Positions 51,590 to 61,371 are shown, counted from the stretch's first letter. The stretch: DNA of 64,000 nucleotides from Defluviimonas sp. SAOS-178_SWC (GCF_039830135.1 NZ_CP156081.1:1722001-1786000); one strand, 5' to 3'. A program made the numbers and translations. The notes: a model not told the origin generated them from the letters alone.

Positions 51590-54500
51590 ATGGGCAAACC
51601 GCAGATTTCACTGGACGACCGCTACGACCTGACCCGGTCGCCGGTTCTCCTGAACGGCACACAGGCGCTGGTGCGGCTGATGCTCGCGCAGAAGGAACGC
51701 GACCGCAAGGCGGGCCTGAACACGGCAGGGTATGTCACCGGGTATCGCGGATCGCCGTTGGGCGGCGTCGACCTCAACATGGCCCGGGCAAGAAAGCTCC
51801 TCGACGCGAACGATATCCGCTTTCAGCCGGGGCTGAACGAGGATCTGGCCGCGACGGCGGTCTGGGGCACCCAGCAGGCGGAACTGCGCGGCGAGGGGCG
51901 CTATGACGGCGTCTTCGCGCTCTGGTACGGCAAGGGGCCGGGGGTGGACCGGTCGGGCGACGTGATGCGGCACGCCAACATGGCCGGAACCTCTCCAATG
52001 GGCGGCGTCCTGATGGCGATGGGCGACGACCATACCGGCGAAAGCTCCACCACGCTGCATCAGTCCGACTGGGCGATGGTGGATGCCTACATGCCGGTCG
52101 TCAGCCCCGCGGGGGTGCAGGAGATCCTCGACTACGGTCACTACGGCTGGGCGCTGAGCCGCTTTGCCGGCGTCTGGGTCGGTCTCAAGACGATGAAGGA
52201 CACGGTGGAGGCGACGGCCGTCATCGACGGCAATCCGTTCCGCATGTCCTTCGTCACGCCCGACTTCCGGATGCCCGAGGGGGGGCTCAACATCCGCGTC
52301 CAGGACACGCCCGTCGCGCAGGAAGCGCGGATGATCGACTACAAGCGCTTCGCGGCCGAGGCGTTTTCCCATGCCAACCGGATGGACCGGCGGATCTGGG
52401 GCAAGCCGGGGGCGAAGATCGGATTCGTTGCCGCCGGCAAGAACTGGCTCGACCTCGTCCATGCGCTCGCGCTTCTGGGGATCGACGAGGCGGAGGCGGA
52501 GCGGCTGGGGATCACCACCTACAAGGTGGGCCAGACCTTCCCGCTCGACATGAAGGGGTTTCACGACTGGGCCGAGGGGCTCGACCTCATCGTCTGCGTC
52601 GAGGAGAAACGCAAGCTGATCGAGGTGCAGATCAAGGAGGCGATCTTCGACGACCGCCAGGGCCGGCGCGTCTACGGCTGGTACAAGGGCGGCGCGGGCG
52701 GCATGCACCGGGAGGAGCTGTTCCCGACCCGCCACGCGCTCGACCCCGCCTGGATCGCCGAGAAGCTCGGCGACATCCTGATCGAGGAGGGGCGCGGGAC
52801 AGACGGAATCCGGGCGGGGCTTCAGGCGGTCAGGGAGGCGAAGAAGGCCGACAACGCGCCCGAGATCGCATCGCGCCTTCCCTATTACTGCTCGGGATGC
52901 CCGCACAACACCTCGACCAAGGTGCCGGAGGGCAGCCGCGCCTATGCCGGCATCGGCTGCCACTACATGGTTCAGTGGATGGACCGCTCGACGCTTGGCT
53001 TCACCCAGATGGGTGGCGAAGGCGTGAACTGGGTCGGCGAGGCGCCGTTCTCGAAGACGCCGCACGTGTTCCAGAACCTCGGCGACGGCACCTACAACCA
53101 TTCCGGCATCCTCGCGATCCGGGCCGCCCTGGCCGCCGGAACGACCATCACCTACAAGATCCTCTTCAACGACGCGGTCGCGATGACCGGCGGGCAGACG
53201 AACGAGGGCGGCCTCACCGCCGCCCGCATCGCCCGTGAGGTACAGGCGATGGGGGTGGAGCACGTCGCCGTCGTCTACGATGACAAGGAGGACGTTGACC
53301 GGAACGCCTTTCCTGCCGGACTGGAATTCCACGAGCGGCACGAGATGGATACGATCCAGAAGAAGATGCGCGATCTCGATGGTGTGTCGGTCATTCTTTA
53401 CATTCAGACCTGCGCCGCCGAAAAACGCCGCCGGCGCAAGCGCGGCCTGTTCCCGGACCCCGACCGCCGGGTGTTCATCAATACCGACATCTGCGAGGGC
53501 TGCGGCGATTGCGGCGTGCAGTCGAACTGCGTCTCCATCGTGCCGGTCGAGACCGAGCTGGGGCGCAAACGGGCGATCGACCAATCGTCCTGCAACAAGG
53601 ATTTTTCCTGTATCGACGGCTTCTGCCCGTCCTTCGTGACGCTTCAGGGCGCGAAGGTGAAGAAATCCGGCGCGGCGGAGTTCGATCTGCCGGACCTGCC
53701 GGAACCCGCGCTGCCGAGGATCGACGGCACCTATAACGTCCTGATCACCGGCGTCGGCGGTACGGGCGTCGTGACCATCGGCGCGGTCCTGGCGCAGGCC
53801 GCGCAGATCGACGGCAAGGGTGCCGGAATGATGGAGATGGCCGGCCTCGCCCAGAAGGGCGGCGCGGTCAACATCCACCTGAGGCTCGCCGAAAACCCCG
53901 CCGACATCAGCGCGATCCGCGTCGCGGTGGGCGAGGCTGACTGCGTCATCGGCGGCGATCTGGTCGTGACCGGGGGGGCGAAGACCCTTGGCCTGATGAA
54001 GACCGGCCGCACCGGTGCCGTCGTCAACGCGCATGAGATCATCACCGGCGCCTTCACGCGTGATCGCGAATTCCGCTTGCCGACCGGAGCTTTGCGGCTG
54101 TCTCTTGAAGCACGGCTTCGGGACCGGGTGTGGTTCCTCGACGCCACCGAACTGGCCCGGCGGCTGATGGGCGACTCGATCTTTTCCAACATGCTGATGC
54201 TGGGCGGGGCCTGGCAGAAGGGCCTCGTTCCGCTTTCCGCCGAGGCGATCCGTCAGGCCATCGAGATGAACGGCGCCGCGGTCAAGGGCAACCTCCGTGC
54301 TTTCGAGATTGGCCGCTGGGCGGCAGCCCGTCCCGGCGAAGCTGCGAAAATGGGTGAGGAACCCGAAGCGGAACCTTTGACATTGCAGCAAAAGATCGAC
54401 TTCCGCGCCGATCTGCTTCGGACCTATCAGAACGAAGCCTATGCCGAGCGTTACCGGCGCCTCGTCGCATCCGCGCCCGAAGACCTGCGCGAGGCGGTGG

Positions 54501-55003
54501 CCGAGGGCTATCACAAGCTGCTCGCCTACAAGGACGAATACGAGGTGGCGCGCCTGCATCTCGAAACCGCCGAAAAGGCGCGGTCCGAGTTCGAGGGCGA
54601 TTTCCGCATGAGCTTCCACCTCGCTCCGCCGATGCTGGCCAGAAAAGGCCCCAACGGGCGTCCGAAGAAGCGGGAGTTCGGGCCGTGGATCGTCCCGGTG
54701 TTCCGTCTTCTCGCGGCGATGAAGGGGCTGCGCGGAACGGCGTTCGATCCCTTCGGCCGATCGTCGGAACGGCGCATGGAACGCGCGCTGATCGCGGAAT
54801 ACGAGGCGGACATGACGGAGGTCCTGCCCAAGGTCACGCCCGCGACCCGCGATGCGGTCGAAGCGCTCGCCCGCCTGCCGCTCGACATCCGCGGCTTCGG
54901 TCCGGTGAAGGAGGCGTCGCACCGCGCGGCGGCAAAACGGCGTGAGGAGCTTCTGGCCCTGATCCGCGCCGGTGGCGCACCGGTAAAGGAAGCGGCGGAA
55001 TAG
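51590..55003 (+). CDS. Indolepyruvate ferredoxin oxidoreductase, fused IorAB type
   Basis: This 1137-residue enzyme joins the alpha and beta parts in one chain. It decarboxylates aryl-pyruvates to aryl-acetyl-CoA with ferredoxin. The N-terminal TPP-enzyme portion includes NTAGYVTGYRGSPLGGVDLN and GDDHTGESSTTLHQSDWAMV. A TPP pocket follows around 450-560 (YYCSGCPHNTSTKVPEGSRA, NDAVAMTGGQTNEGG), then an iron-sulfur region (DICEGCGDCGVQSNC), then the gamma-type domain (LITGVGGTGVVTIGAVLAQA, MEMAGLAQKGGAVNIHLR). It probably feeds phenylacetate-type catabolism; a PaaG-like gene lies 7 kb away. RBS GGGGAGGGCCAG. Confidence 0.92.
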   Translation: MGKPQISLDDRYDLTRSPVLLNGTQALVRLMLAQKERDRKAGLNTAGYVTGYRGSPLGGVDLNMARARKLLDANDIRFQPGLNEDLAATAVWGTQQAELRGEGRYDGVFALWYGKGPGVDRSGDVMRHANMAGTSPMGGVLMAMGDDHTGESSTTLHQSDWAMVDAYMPVVSPAGVQEILDYGHYGWALSRFAGVWVGLKTMKDTVEATAVIDGNPFRMSFVTPDFRMPEGGLNIRVQDTPVAQEARMIDYKRFAAEAFSHANRMDRRIWGKPGAKIGFVAAGKNWLDLVHALALLGIDEAEAERLGITTYKVGQTFPLDMKGFHDWAEGLDLIVCVEEKRKLIEVQIKEAIFDDRQGRRVYGWYKGGAGGMHREELFPTRHALDPAWIAEKLGDILIEEGRGTDGIRAGLQAVREAKKADNAPEIASRLPYYCSGCPHNTSTKVPEGSRAYAGIGCHYMVQWMDRSTLGFTQMGGEGVNWVGEAPFSKTPHVFQNLGDGTYNHSGILAIRAALAAGTTITYKILFNDAVAMTGGQTNEGGLTAARIAREVQAMGVEHVAVVYDDKEDVDRNAFPAGLEFHERHEMDTIQKKMRDLDGVSVILYIQTCAAEKRRRRKRGLFPDPDRRVFINTDICEGCGDCGVQSNCVSIVPVETELGRKRAIDQSSCNKDFSCIDGFCPSFVTLQGAKVKKSGAAEFDLPDLPEPALPRIDGTYNVLITGVGGTGVVTIGAVLAQAAQIDGKGAGMMEMAGLAQKGGAVNIHLRLAENPADISAIRVAVGEADCVIGGDLVVTGGAKTLGLMKTGRTGAVVNAHEIITGAFTRDREFRLPTGALRLSLEARLRDRVWFLDATELARRLMGDSIFSNMLMLGGAWQKGLVPLSAEAIRQAIEMNGAAVKGNLRAFEIGRWAAARPGEAAKMGEEPEAEPLTLQQKIDFRADLLRTYQNEAYAERYRRLVASAPEDLREAVAEGYHKLLAYKDEYEVARLHLETAEKARSEFEGDFRMSFHLAPPMLARKGPNGRPKKREFGPWIVPVFRLLAAMKGLRGTAFDPFGRSSERRMERALIAEYEADMTEVLPKVTPATRDAVEALARLPLDIRGFGPVKEASHRAAAKRREELLALIRAGGAPVKEAAE

Positions 55004-55187
55004 CGCGGGCCGCTTGTCGGTGCGCGCCCGCCGCGCGGTGGAAGCGAAACAGGCGATGGATTTCCGTTGCCGGGCGGCGTATGACTTGTGTCCAAAGCCG
55101 CTGCCGCATCGCGACTACGGTATTGAATATAAAAAGGAATACCGCGCCTGAGCCCCGACGGCTCCGGGGCAGGGAAGGGAAGCGCGA

Positions 55188-56000
55188 ATGGCGGTCGGCA
55201 TTTTCGATTCGGGGCTCGGCGGGCTCACCGTCTACGACGCGGTGGCGCGGGCGATGCCCGACGTGCCCTTCGTCTACTACGGTGACAACGCCCATGCGCC
55301 TTATGGCGTGCGCGATGCCGAAGACATCTTCAACCTCACCTGCGCCGGGGTCGAACGTCTTTGGGCCGAGGGCTGCGACCTCGTCGTCCTCGCCTGCAAC
55401 ACCGCCTCGGCCGTCGCGCTGAAGTGCATGCAGGAGACCTGGGTGCCGAAGGACAAGCGCGTCCTTGGCGTCTTCGTGCCCCTGATCGAGGCGCTGACCG
55501 AACGGCAGTGGGGCGACAACTCGCCGCCGCGCGAGGTCGCGGTGAAGCATGTCGCGCTTTTCGCGACGCCCGCCACCGTCGCCTCCCGCGCGTTTCAGCG
55601 CGAACTGGCCTTCCGCGCTATCGGGGTCGACGTGGAGGCGCAGCCCTGCGGCGGCGTCGTCGACGCGATCGAGCAGGGCGACGAAATGCTGGCCGAGGCG
55701 CTCGTCCGCTCCCATGTCGAGGCGTTGATGCGGCGGATGCCGAAGCCGGAAGCGGCGATGCTCGGCTGCACCCATTATCCGCTGATGCAGGCCGCCTTTC
55801 AGGACGCGCTCGGCCCGGATGTGAAGGTCTATTCGCAGGCGGATCTCGTGGCGCCAAGCCTCATTGACTACCTCGCGCGGCATCCCGATTTCGCCGGAAC
55901 CGGCACCGAGTCGAAGTTCCTCACCACGGGCGATCCCGTGCGGGTGTCGTCGAAGGCGACGCAGTTCCTGCGCCGGCGGATCGCGTTCGAGGCGGCCTGA
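55188..56000 (+). CDS. murI: Glutamate racemase
   Basis: This 270-residue enzyme interconverts L- and D-glutamate for peptidoglycan. The motif [11 protein letters not shown] has Asp7. The catalytic cysteines are Cys70 in LACNTAS and Cys194 in LGCTHYPLM. The RBS is GGGAAGGGAAGCGCGA. Upstream, an AT-rich run (GGTATTGAATATAAAAAGG) may hold the promoter, though no clear -35 was seen. The thpR gene begins 10 bp after the stop. Confidence 0.95.
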   Translation: MAVGIFDSGLGGLTVYDAVARAMPDVPFVYYGDNAHAPYGVRDAEDIFNLTCAGVERLWAEGCDLVVLACNTASAVALKCMQETWVPKDKRVLGVFVPLIEALTERQWGDNSPPREVAVKHVALFATPATVASRAFQRELAFRAIGVDVEAQPCGGVVDAIEQGDEMLAEALVRSHVEALMRRMPKPEAAMLGCTHYPLMQAAFQDALGPDVKVYSQADLVAPSLIDYLARHPDFAGTGTESKFLTTGDPVRVSSKATQFLRRRIAFEAA

Positions 56001-56010
56001 GGGAGCGGCA

Positions 56011-56544
56011 ATGCGCGCCTTCGTGGCGATTCCCGTCCCTGAGGACATTCGTGACCGGCTGGAGGAGTTGCAGTCGGACCTTCCGGTCGGCCGTCTCTCG
56101 GATCCCGGGACCTTCCACGTCACGCTAGCATTTCTTGGCGAGGAACCCGTTGAACGGATCGAGGCCGCCCATGAGGCGCTGGACCGACTTGCCGCCGCGC
56201 CGTTCAGCCTCCGGATCGACGGGCTGGACACGTTCGGCGGGGCCGCACCCAGGACGCTGTTCGCCGCCATTGCACCCTCCGCACCGCTCGACGCCCTTCA
56301 GCGCAAGGTCAGGAGCCTTCTGCACGGGGCGGGGATCATGCCCGACCGGACGCGGTTTCGCCCGCATGTCACCCTTGCACGCTTCCGGCCCGGATCGGGA
56401 ATCGACGCGGCGCTCGCACGGTTCCTGACCCGACACGCGACCTTCGGCACAGCGCCCTTTCCGGTGACGGAGGTCGTCCTTTACCGCTCGCATCTGACCG
56501 GCGACGGCGCAATTCATGAAGCGCTCGCCGAGTATCCGCTCTAG
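56011..56544 (+). CDS. thpR: RNA 2',3'-cyclic phosphodiesterase (2'-5' RNA ligase family)
   Basis: The protein has 177 residues from the ATG after GGGAGCGGC. The two HxTx motifs of the 2H phosphoesterase fold are His36-Val-Thr38 (TFHVTLAFLG) and His119-Val-Thr121 (RPHVTLARF). The enzyme opens 2',3'-cyclic phosphates on RNA; ligation is a side activity. It follows murI closely and is probably co-transcribed, with no known functional link. The longer open frame upstream overlaps murI. Confidence 0.92.
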   Translation: MRAFVAIPVPEDIRDRLEELQSDLPVGRLSDPGTFHVTLAFLGEEPVERIEAAHEALDRLAAAPFSLRIDGLDTFGGAAPRTLFAAIAPSAPLDALQRKVRSLLHGAGIMPDRTRFRPHVTLARFRPGSGIDAALARFLTRHATFGTAPFPVTEVVLYRSHLTGDGAIHEALAEYPL

Positions 56545-56626
56545 GCCGTCCTTGGACGAAGAAATCGGTTGAATCCGATGCCCTCGTCGCCCATCAAACG
56601 GCGAACCTTGCGACACGAGGCCCGCC

Positions 56627-57655
56627 ATGACCCACAAGATCGCCATTCTCGGCGCATCCGGCTATACCGGGGCGGAGCTTGTCCGCCTGATCGCCACCCA
56701 TCCGGCGATGGAGATCGTGGCACTGTCCGGCGACCGCAAGGCCGGCATGGCGATGGCCGAGGTCTTCCCGCATCTGCGCCACCTGAACCTGCCGGTGCTG
56801 GAAAAGATCGAGGACATGGATTTTTCCGGCGTCGATCTGGCCTTCTGTGCCCTGCCGCATGCGACCTCGCAGGCGGTGATCAAGGCGTTGCCGTCCGATC
56901 TGAAGGTTGTCGACCTCTCCGCCGATTTCCGGCTCCGCGATCCGGCGGAATACGAGAAATGGTATGGCAAGCCCCATGCCGCCGTCGACTTGCAGAAGAC
57001 CGCCGTCTACGGCCTGACCGAGTTCTACCGGGATGAGATCCGGGCCGCGCGGCTTTGCGCCGGCACCGGCTGCAACGCCGCAACCGGGCAATACGCGATC
57101 CGGCCCCTGATCGAGGCGGGCGTGATCGACCTTGACGAGATCATCCTCGACCTCAAGTCCGGGGTCAGCGGGGCAGGGCGATCCTTGAAGGAGAACCTTC
57201 TTCACGCCGAGCTGTCTGGTGGCACCTATCCCTATTCGGCGGGCGGAGCCCACCGACATCTGGGCGAGTTCGATCAGGAGTTTTCCAAGGTCGCCGGCCG
57301 GCCGGTACGGATCCAGTTCACGCCGCATCTCATGCCGTTCAACCGGGGCATCCTCGCCACCGTCTATGTGCGGGGCGATGCGCAGGCGGTCCATGCCGCG
57401 CTTGCGGGCCGTTACGCGGACGAAACCTTCCTCGAGGTGCTACCCTTTGGCGCACTCCCCTCGACAAGGTCGATCGCAGGCTCCAACTTCGTGCATATCG
57501 GCGTGATGGCCGACCGGCTGCCGGGGCGCGTTCTTGTCGTCGCGGCGCTCGACAACCTCGCCAAGGGGTCGTCGGGGCAGGCGATCCAGAACGCCAACCT
57601 GATGCTGGGGATTGAGGAAACTGCGGGGCTCATGCTCGCCCCCGTCTTCCCGTGA
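56627..57655 (+). CDS. argC: N-acetyl-gamma-glutamyl-phosphate reductase
   Basis: This 342-residue ArgC reduces N-acetylglutamyl phosphate with NADPH in arginine synthesis. The Rossmann start is [18 protein letters not shown], and the catalytic Cys149 lies in [33 protein letters not shown] and [13 protein letters not shown] are typical. It stands alone rather than with argB or argJ. The ccmE gene starts 7 bp after its stop, suggesting a shared transcript. Confidence 0.95.
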   Translation: MTHKIAILGASGYTGAELVRLIATHPAMEIVALSGDRKAGMAMAEVFPHLRHLNLPVLEKIEDMDFSGVDLAFCALPHATSQAVIKALPSDLKVVDLSADFRLRDPAEYEKWYGKPHAAVDLQKTAVYGLTEFYRDEIRAARLCAGTGCNAATGQYAIRPLIEAGVIDLDEIILDLKSGVSGAGRSLKENLLHAELSGGTYPYSAGGAHRHLGEFDQEFSKVAGRPVRIQFTPHLMPFNRGILATVYVRGDAQAVHAALAGRYADETFLEVLPFGALPSTRSIAGSNFVHIGVMADRLPGRVLVVAALDNLAKGSSGQAIQNANLMLGIEETAGLMLAPVFP

Positions 57656-57662
57656 GGATGCG

Positions 57663-58121
57663 ATGAAGGGACTGAAGAAACAACGCCGGATCCAGATCAT
57701 CGTGCTTGCCGCCGTGGCGATGGCGGCCAGCTTCGGGGCGTTCTACCTTGCCGCCCCCGATGCGCTGCAATATTTCCGCTCGCCCACCGAGGTCGCCGAA
57801 AAGGCGCCCGGCCCGAACGAGACCTTCCGCATCGGCGGTCTGGTGGAGGAAGGCAGCCTCGTGCGCGGCCAAGGGGCGGCGATCACCTTCCGCGTGACCG
57901 ATACGAACGAGGCGATCCCGGTGCGCTACGAAGGCGTTCTGCCGGACCTTTTCGGCGAGAACGAGGGCGTGGTGGCGACGGGAAAGTTCGTTGACGGCAC
58001 GTTCGAGGCGACCGAGATCCTCGCCAAACATGACGAGACCTACATGCCCAAGGAAGTGGTCGACGCCCTGAAGGAACAGGGCATGTATGTCGATCCGAAC
58101 GCTGAGGCTGCGACGAATTAA
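57663..58121 (+). CDS. ccmE: Cytochrome c maturation protein CcmE
   Basis: The protein has 152 residues from ATG 57663; the upstream extension lies inside argC. A membrane helix (about 10-30) leads to the periplasmic OB-like domain. The heme-attachment His123 lies in AKHDETYMPKEV with Tyr127. CcmE carries heme covalently before CcmF/H attach it to apocytochrome c. The partners ccmF and ccmH follow, but two phage-type lysis genes intervene. Confidence 0.96.
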   Translation: MKGLKKQRRIQIIVLAAVAMAASFGAFYLAAPDALQYFRSPTEVAEKAPGPNETFRIGGLVEEGSLVRGQGAAITFRVTDTNEAIPVRYEGVLPDLFGENEGVVATGKFVDGTFEATEILAKHDETYMPKEVVDALKEQGMYVDPNAEAATN

Positions 58122-58132
58122 CGAATTCGTCA

Positions 58133-58165
58133 GAGCCTTTTCCCCTGACCCCTGGGGAAAAGCTC
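58133..58165 (+). promoter_or_regulatory. Shine-Dalgarno-sequestering hairpin before the endolysin gene
   Basis: GAGC-C-TTTTCCCC / GGGGAAAA-GCTC gives 12 base pairs with one bulged C and an 8-nt loop, ending directly before ATG 58166. The 3' arm contains GGGGAAAA, the only Shine-Dalgarno for the endolysin. It may also act as a ccmE 3' end. A direct repeat ACGAATT-A-ACGAATT lies just before it. Confidence 0.6.
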
Positions 58166-58777
58166 ATGCAGACCGTCACCGACATTGCCCGTGAAATCGT
58201 CGCCCGCGAGGGCGGGTTTGTGAACGATCCCGACGATCCCGGCGGGGCGACGAAATTCGGCGTCACGATCGGAACGATGCGGCGGCTCGGCCTCGACCTG
58301 ACCGGCGACGGGCGGGTGACGGAGGCCGATGTCCGCCGCCTGACCCGCGCGAAGGCGGAAGACATCTTCATCCAGCACTATTTCCGCGGGCCGGGCCTCG
58401 CGGAGTTGCCGGAGGCGCTGCAGGCATCGGTCTTCGACATGTATGTCAATGCCGGGGCGAACGCGGTGAAGATCCTCCAGCACCTGCTCAATGACATGGG
58501 CAACGACCTGACGGTCGACGGCGTCCTCGGTCCGATCACCCTCGCCGCCGCCCATCGCGCCGCCGGGAATGCGCCGCATCTTCTCGCCGATGCCTACGGG
58601 ATCGCCCGGCGGAACTATTACTACAGGCTTGCCGATACCCGGCCGTCCAGCCGCAAATATGCCCGGCGCAAGGACGGCGGCAAGGGCGGCTGGATCACCC
58701 GCGCCGAGGCGTTCATCTCGCCGCGCTTCCACCTCAGCGAGGCCGAGCACCGGGCGAGGACCGCGACATGGGCATGA
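58166..58777 (+). CDS. Glycoside hydrolase family 108 endolysin (gene-transfer-agent type)
   Basis: This 203-residue protein has the GH108 catalytic Glu15 in AREGGFVNDPDDPGGATKFG. The C-terminal half has the peptidoglycan-binding-type segment (NDLTVDGVLGPITLAAAHRA, ARRNYYYRLADTRPSSRKYA). Muramidases of this family lyse cells for phage or gene-transfer-agent release. In Rhodobacter capsulatus the GTA endolysin and holin are encoded away from the main GTA cluster as a pair; this pair between ccmE and ccmF fits that picture. A hairpin covers its Shine-Dalgarno. Its stop overlaps the holin gene by 10 bp. Confidence 0.88.
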   Translation: MQTVTDIAREIVAREGGFVNDPDDPGGATKFGVTIGTMRRLGLDLTGDGRVTEADVRRLTRAKAEDIFIQHYFRGPGLAELPEALQASVFDMYVNAGANAVKILQHLLNDMGNDLTVDGVLGPITLAAAHRAAGNAPHLLADAYGIARRNYYYRLADTRPSSRKYARRKDGGKGGWITRAEAFISPRFHLSEAEHRARTATWA

Positions 58778-59256
58778 TCGGACGCATCCTCGCTGGACCC
58801 GCCGTCGCGACGCTCGGTCAGACCGTCACGACCGTGGCCGATGTCTTCACCCCGAATGCCACGAAGAGGATGCAGGCCTCGCACGAGGCCTATCTCGCCG
58901 CGCTTGGCGAATACGGGGCGGAATTCCAGTATGTTCGTCCGGGGCCTTTCGACCGGTTCGTGAACGGGCTGAACAGGCTGCCGCGCCCCATGCTGGCGCT
59001 CGGCACGCTCGCGCTCTTCGTCTACGCGATGATCGATCCCGACAGCTTCACCCGCCGCATGGTCGGGCTGAACTATGTCCCCGAACCGCTCTGGTGGCTC
59101 CTGGCCGCGATCGTCGGCTTCTATTTCGGCGCACGCGAGGCGCATTACGTCCGCGCCAAGCCCGTGCCGCCGCCGGCGGTGTCTGCGGCGGTCGCGTCCG
59201 AAGGCCGGGACGGCAATGCCGCGCTGGCGGAATGGCGCCGAGGCAACGGCGACTGA
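58768..59256 (+). CDS. 3TM-type holin (gene-transfer-agent type)
   Basis: This 162-residue protein has membrane segments at about 74-90 (MLALGTLALFVYAMID) and 107-124 (PLWWLLAAIVGFYFGARE). An N-terminal amphipathic region (1-55) includes GPAVATLGQTVTTVADVFTP. The tail is charged. This matches the 3TM holin family found with GH108 endolysins in GTA lysis modules. Holin opens the inner membrane to let the endolysin reach peptidoglycan. It is translationally coupled to the endolysin. A G-rich hairpin follows. Confidence 0.85.
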   Translation: MGMIGRILAGPAVATLGQTVTTVADVFTPNATKRMQASHEAYLAALGEYGAEFQYVRPGPFDRFVNGLNRLPRPMLALGTLALFVYAMIDPDSFTRRMVGLNYVPEPLWWLLAAIVGFYFGAREAHYVRAKPVPPPAVSAAVASEGRDGNAALAEWRRGNGD

Positions 59257-59257
59257 G

Positions 59258-59314
59258 CGCATCTTCTTCTTGGCCGAAATACTCGCGGGGGGCCGGGGGG
59301 CGGCAAGCCCCCCG
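59258..59314. repeat. Rhodobacteraceae-type intergenic palindromic repeat (REP-like)
   Basis: The stretch GCGCATCTTCTTCTTGGCCG then AAATACTCGCGGGGGGCCGG, followed by the hairpin CGGGGGGC-GGCAA-GCCCCCCG (59294-59314), is of a kind I recall recurring between genes in this family (CTTCTTGGCC ... ATA ... GGGG plus G/C hairpin). It separates the holin gene from ccmF. It may act as a terminator or mRNA stabiliser. Confidence 0.5.
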
Positions 59315-59412
59315 TGGCGCTTCCGGAGCCGGTCCGGGTCGCGGCGCGTCGGGGGCGCGACATCGCAGCGCAGCCCATTGGCCCGGCGCCGCGAAGGCAC
59401 TATGCTCGGCAC

Positions 59413-61371
59413 ATGATCGTAGAATTCGGCCATTTCACCCTGAGTCTCGCCCTCATGCTTGCGGCCTTTCAGGCCGTGGTCCCGCTTGTCGGCGCCCAGA
59501 AAGGCTGGCGCGGCTGGATGGCCGTCGCCGGCCCGGCGGCCACCGCCCAGTTCCTCTGCATCCTGATCTCCTTCGCGGCGCTCACCTACGCCTTCGTCGC
59601 CTCCGATTTCTCCCTCCGGCTGGTCGTGCAGAACTCGCACACGCTGAAGCCGATGCTCTACAAGGTGTCGGGCGTCTGGGGGAACCACGAGGGCTCTATG
59701 CTCCTCTGGGTGCTGATCCTCTCGGGCTTCGGCGCCACGGCGGCATGGTTCGGCGGCGCGCTGCCCGAACGGCTGAAGGCGCGGGTGCTGAGCGTCCAGG
59801 CGATGATCGGCGCGGCCTTCCTCGCCTTCATCCTTTTCACGTCGAACCCGTTCCTGCGGCTGGCGGAGCCGCCGTTCGACGGGCAGGACCTCAACCCCCT
59901 CCTGCAAGACCCCGGCCTCGCCTTCCATCCGCCCTTCCTCTATCTCGGCTATGTCGGCCTTTCGATGGCCTTCTCCTTCGCCGTCGCGGCGCTGATCGAG
60001 GGCCGGGTGGATGCTGCCTGGGCGCGCTGGGTGCGGCCCTGGACGCTGGCCGCCTGGATGTTCCTCACCGTCGGCATCGCGCTTGGTTCGTGGTGGGCCT
60101 ATTACGAACTCGGCTGGGGCGGGTTCTGGTTCTGGGATCCGGTCGAGAACGCGTCCTTCATGCCCTGGCTCGTCGCGACGGCGCTGCTGCATTCCGCGAT
60201 CGTCGTGGAAAAGCGCGAGGCGTTGAAAAGCTGGACGATCCTTCTGGCGATCCTTGCCTTCGGCTTCTCGCTCATCGGCACGTTCATCGTGCGCTCGGGC
60301 ATCATCACCAGCGTTCACGCCTTCGCCAATGACCCCGAGCGCGGCATCTTCATCCTCGCCATCCTCGCCGTCTTCATCGGCGGCGCGCTGACGCTCTATG
60401 CCGCGCGGGCGGGGGCGATGGAGGCGAAGGGCGTCTTCGGCCTCGTCAGTCGCGAATCGGCGCTCGTCCTGAACAACGTCCTCTTGTCGGTCGCGGCCTT
60501 CGTTGTCTTTGTCGGGACACTCTGGCCGCTCATTGCGGAACTCGCCTTTGATCGCAAGCTTTCGGTTGGCGCACCGTTCTTCGATCAGGCGTTCACGCCC
60601 TTCATGGTGCTTCTGGCCGTGATCCTGCCCATCGGTGCGATCCTGCCCTGGAAACGCGCGAACCTCGCGCGGAGTTTCCGGCCCCTGCGCGGCGCGCTGG
60701 CGCTGGCGCTGGCCTTCGGCGCCCTCGCCTTCGCGGTCCAGAGCGGCCGCTCGGCCCTGGCGCCCGTCGGCCTCGCGCTTGGCGTCTGGCTGATCGCCGG
60801 CGCGGCGACCGAACTCTGGCAACGCGCCGGCCGGCAACTGTCGCGCCTGAAACGCCTGCCGCGCGCCGACTGGGGCAAGGCCGCAGCGCATTCCGGCCTT
60901 GGCATCACCTTCATCGGCATCGCCTGCCTGACCGCCTGGGATATCGAGGATATCCGTGTAGCGAAAATCGGCGAGACCTTCGATGTCGGGGGCTATGCGA
61001 TCACGCTCGAAAGCGTCGATCGCGTCCAGGGCCCGAACTACATTTCCACCACGGCGACGATGCGGGCGGCCAAGGGCGGCCGCGACGTGGCGATTCTTCA
61101 TCCCGAGAAGCGGGTCTACCCGGTCGCCGGAATGCCGACGACCGAAGCCGCGATCGACAACGGGGTCTGGCGCGATCTCTACCTGGTCATCGGCGACCCC
61201 CAGGACGATGGCGGCTGGGCGGTGCGGACTTATGTGAAGCCGTTCGCCAACTGGATCTGGGCGGGCGCGATCATCATGGCGTTCGGCGGCATCCTCAGCC
61301 TTTCGGATCGGCGCTACCGCGTCGCCGCCGGTGCGCGCAAGGCCCCGGCGATGGCCGCGCCGGCGGAGTAG
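59413..61371 (+). CDS. ccmF: Cytochrome c heme lyase subunit CcmF
   Basis: The protein has 652 residues from ATG 59413. It is a large multi-spanning protein of the WWD family, whose heme-binding motif is WGGFWFWDPVENASFMPW. HFTLSLALMLAAFQAVVPLV starts it, and KVSGVWGNHEGSMLLWVLIL is conserved. It takes heme from CcmE and helps attach it to apocytochrome c with CcmH and CcmI. It would normally follow ccmE directly; here the lysis pair and a repeat lie between. ccmH starts 3 bp after the stop. Confidence 0.96.
   Translation: MIVEFGHFTLSLALMLAAFQAVVPLVGAQKGWRGWMAVAGPAATAQFLCILISFAALTYAFVASDFSLRLVVQNSHTLKPMLYKVSGVWGNHEGSMLLWVLILSGFGATAAWFGGALPERLKARVLSVQAMIGAAFLAFILFTSNPFLRLAEPPFDGQDLNPLLQDPGLAFHPPFLYLGYVGLSMAFSFAVAALIEGRVDAAWARWVRPWTLAAWMFLTVGIALGSWWAYYELGWGGFWFWDPVENASFMPWLVATALLHSAIVVEKREALKSWTILLAILAFGFSLIGTFIVRSGIITSVHAFANDPERGIFILAILAVFIGGALTLYAARAGAMEAKGVFGLVSRESALVLNNVLLSVAAFVVFVGTLWPLIAELAFDRKLSVGAPFFDQAFTPFMVLLAVILPIGAILPWKRANLARSFRPLRGALALALAFGALAFAVQSGRSALAPVGLALGVWLIAGAATELWQRAGRQLSRLKRLPRADWGKAAAHSGLGITFIGIACLTAWDIEDIRVAKIGETFDVGGYAITLESVDRVQGPNYISTTATMRAAKGGRDVAILHPEKRVYPVAGMPTTEAAIDNGVWRDLYLVIGDPQDDGGWAVRTYVKPFANWIWAGAIIMAFGGILSLSDRRYRVAAGARKAPAMAAPAE

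Noticed and set aside
51608..54922. 1104-codon antisense open frame inside the indolepyruvate oxidoreductase gene
   Set aside because: Mirror of a strongly coding frame; no RBS or recognisable domain.
58118..58133. CtrA site before the endolysin gene (TTAAC)
   Set aside because: Only one half-site is present; TTAA-N7-TTAA is not found.
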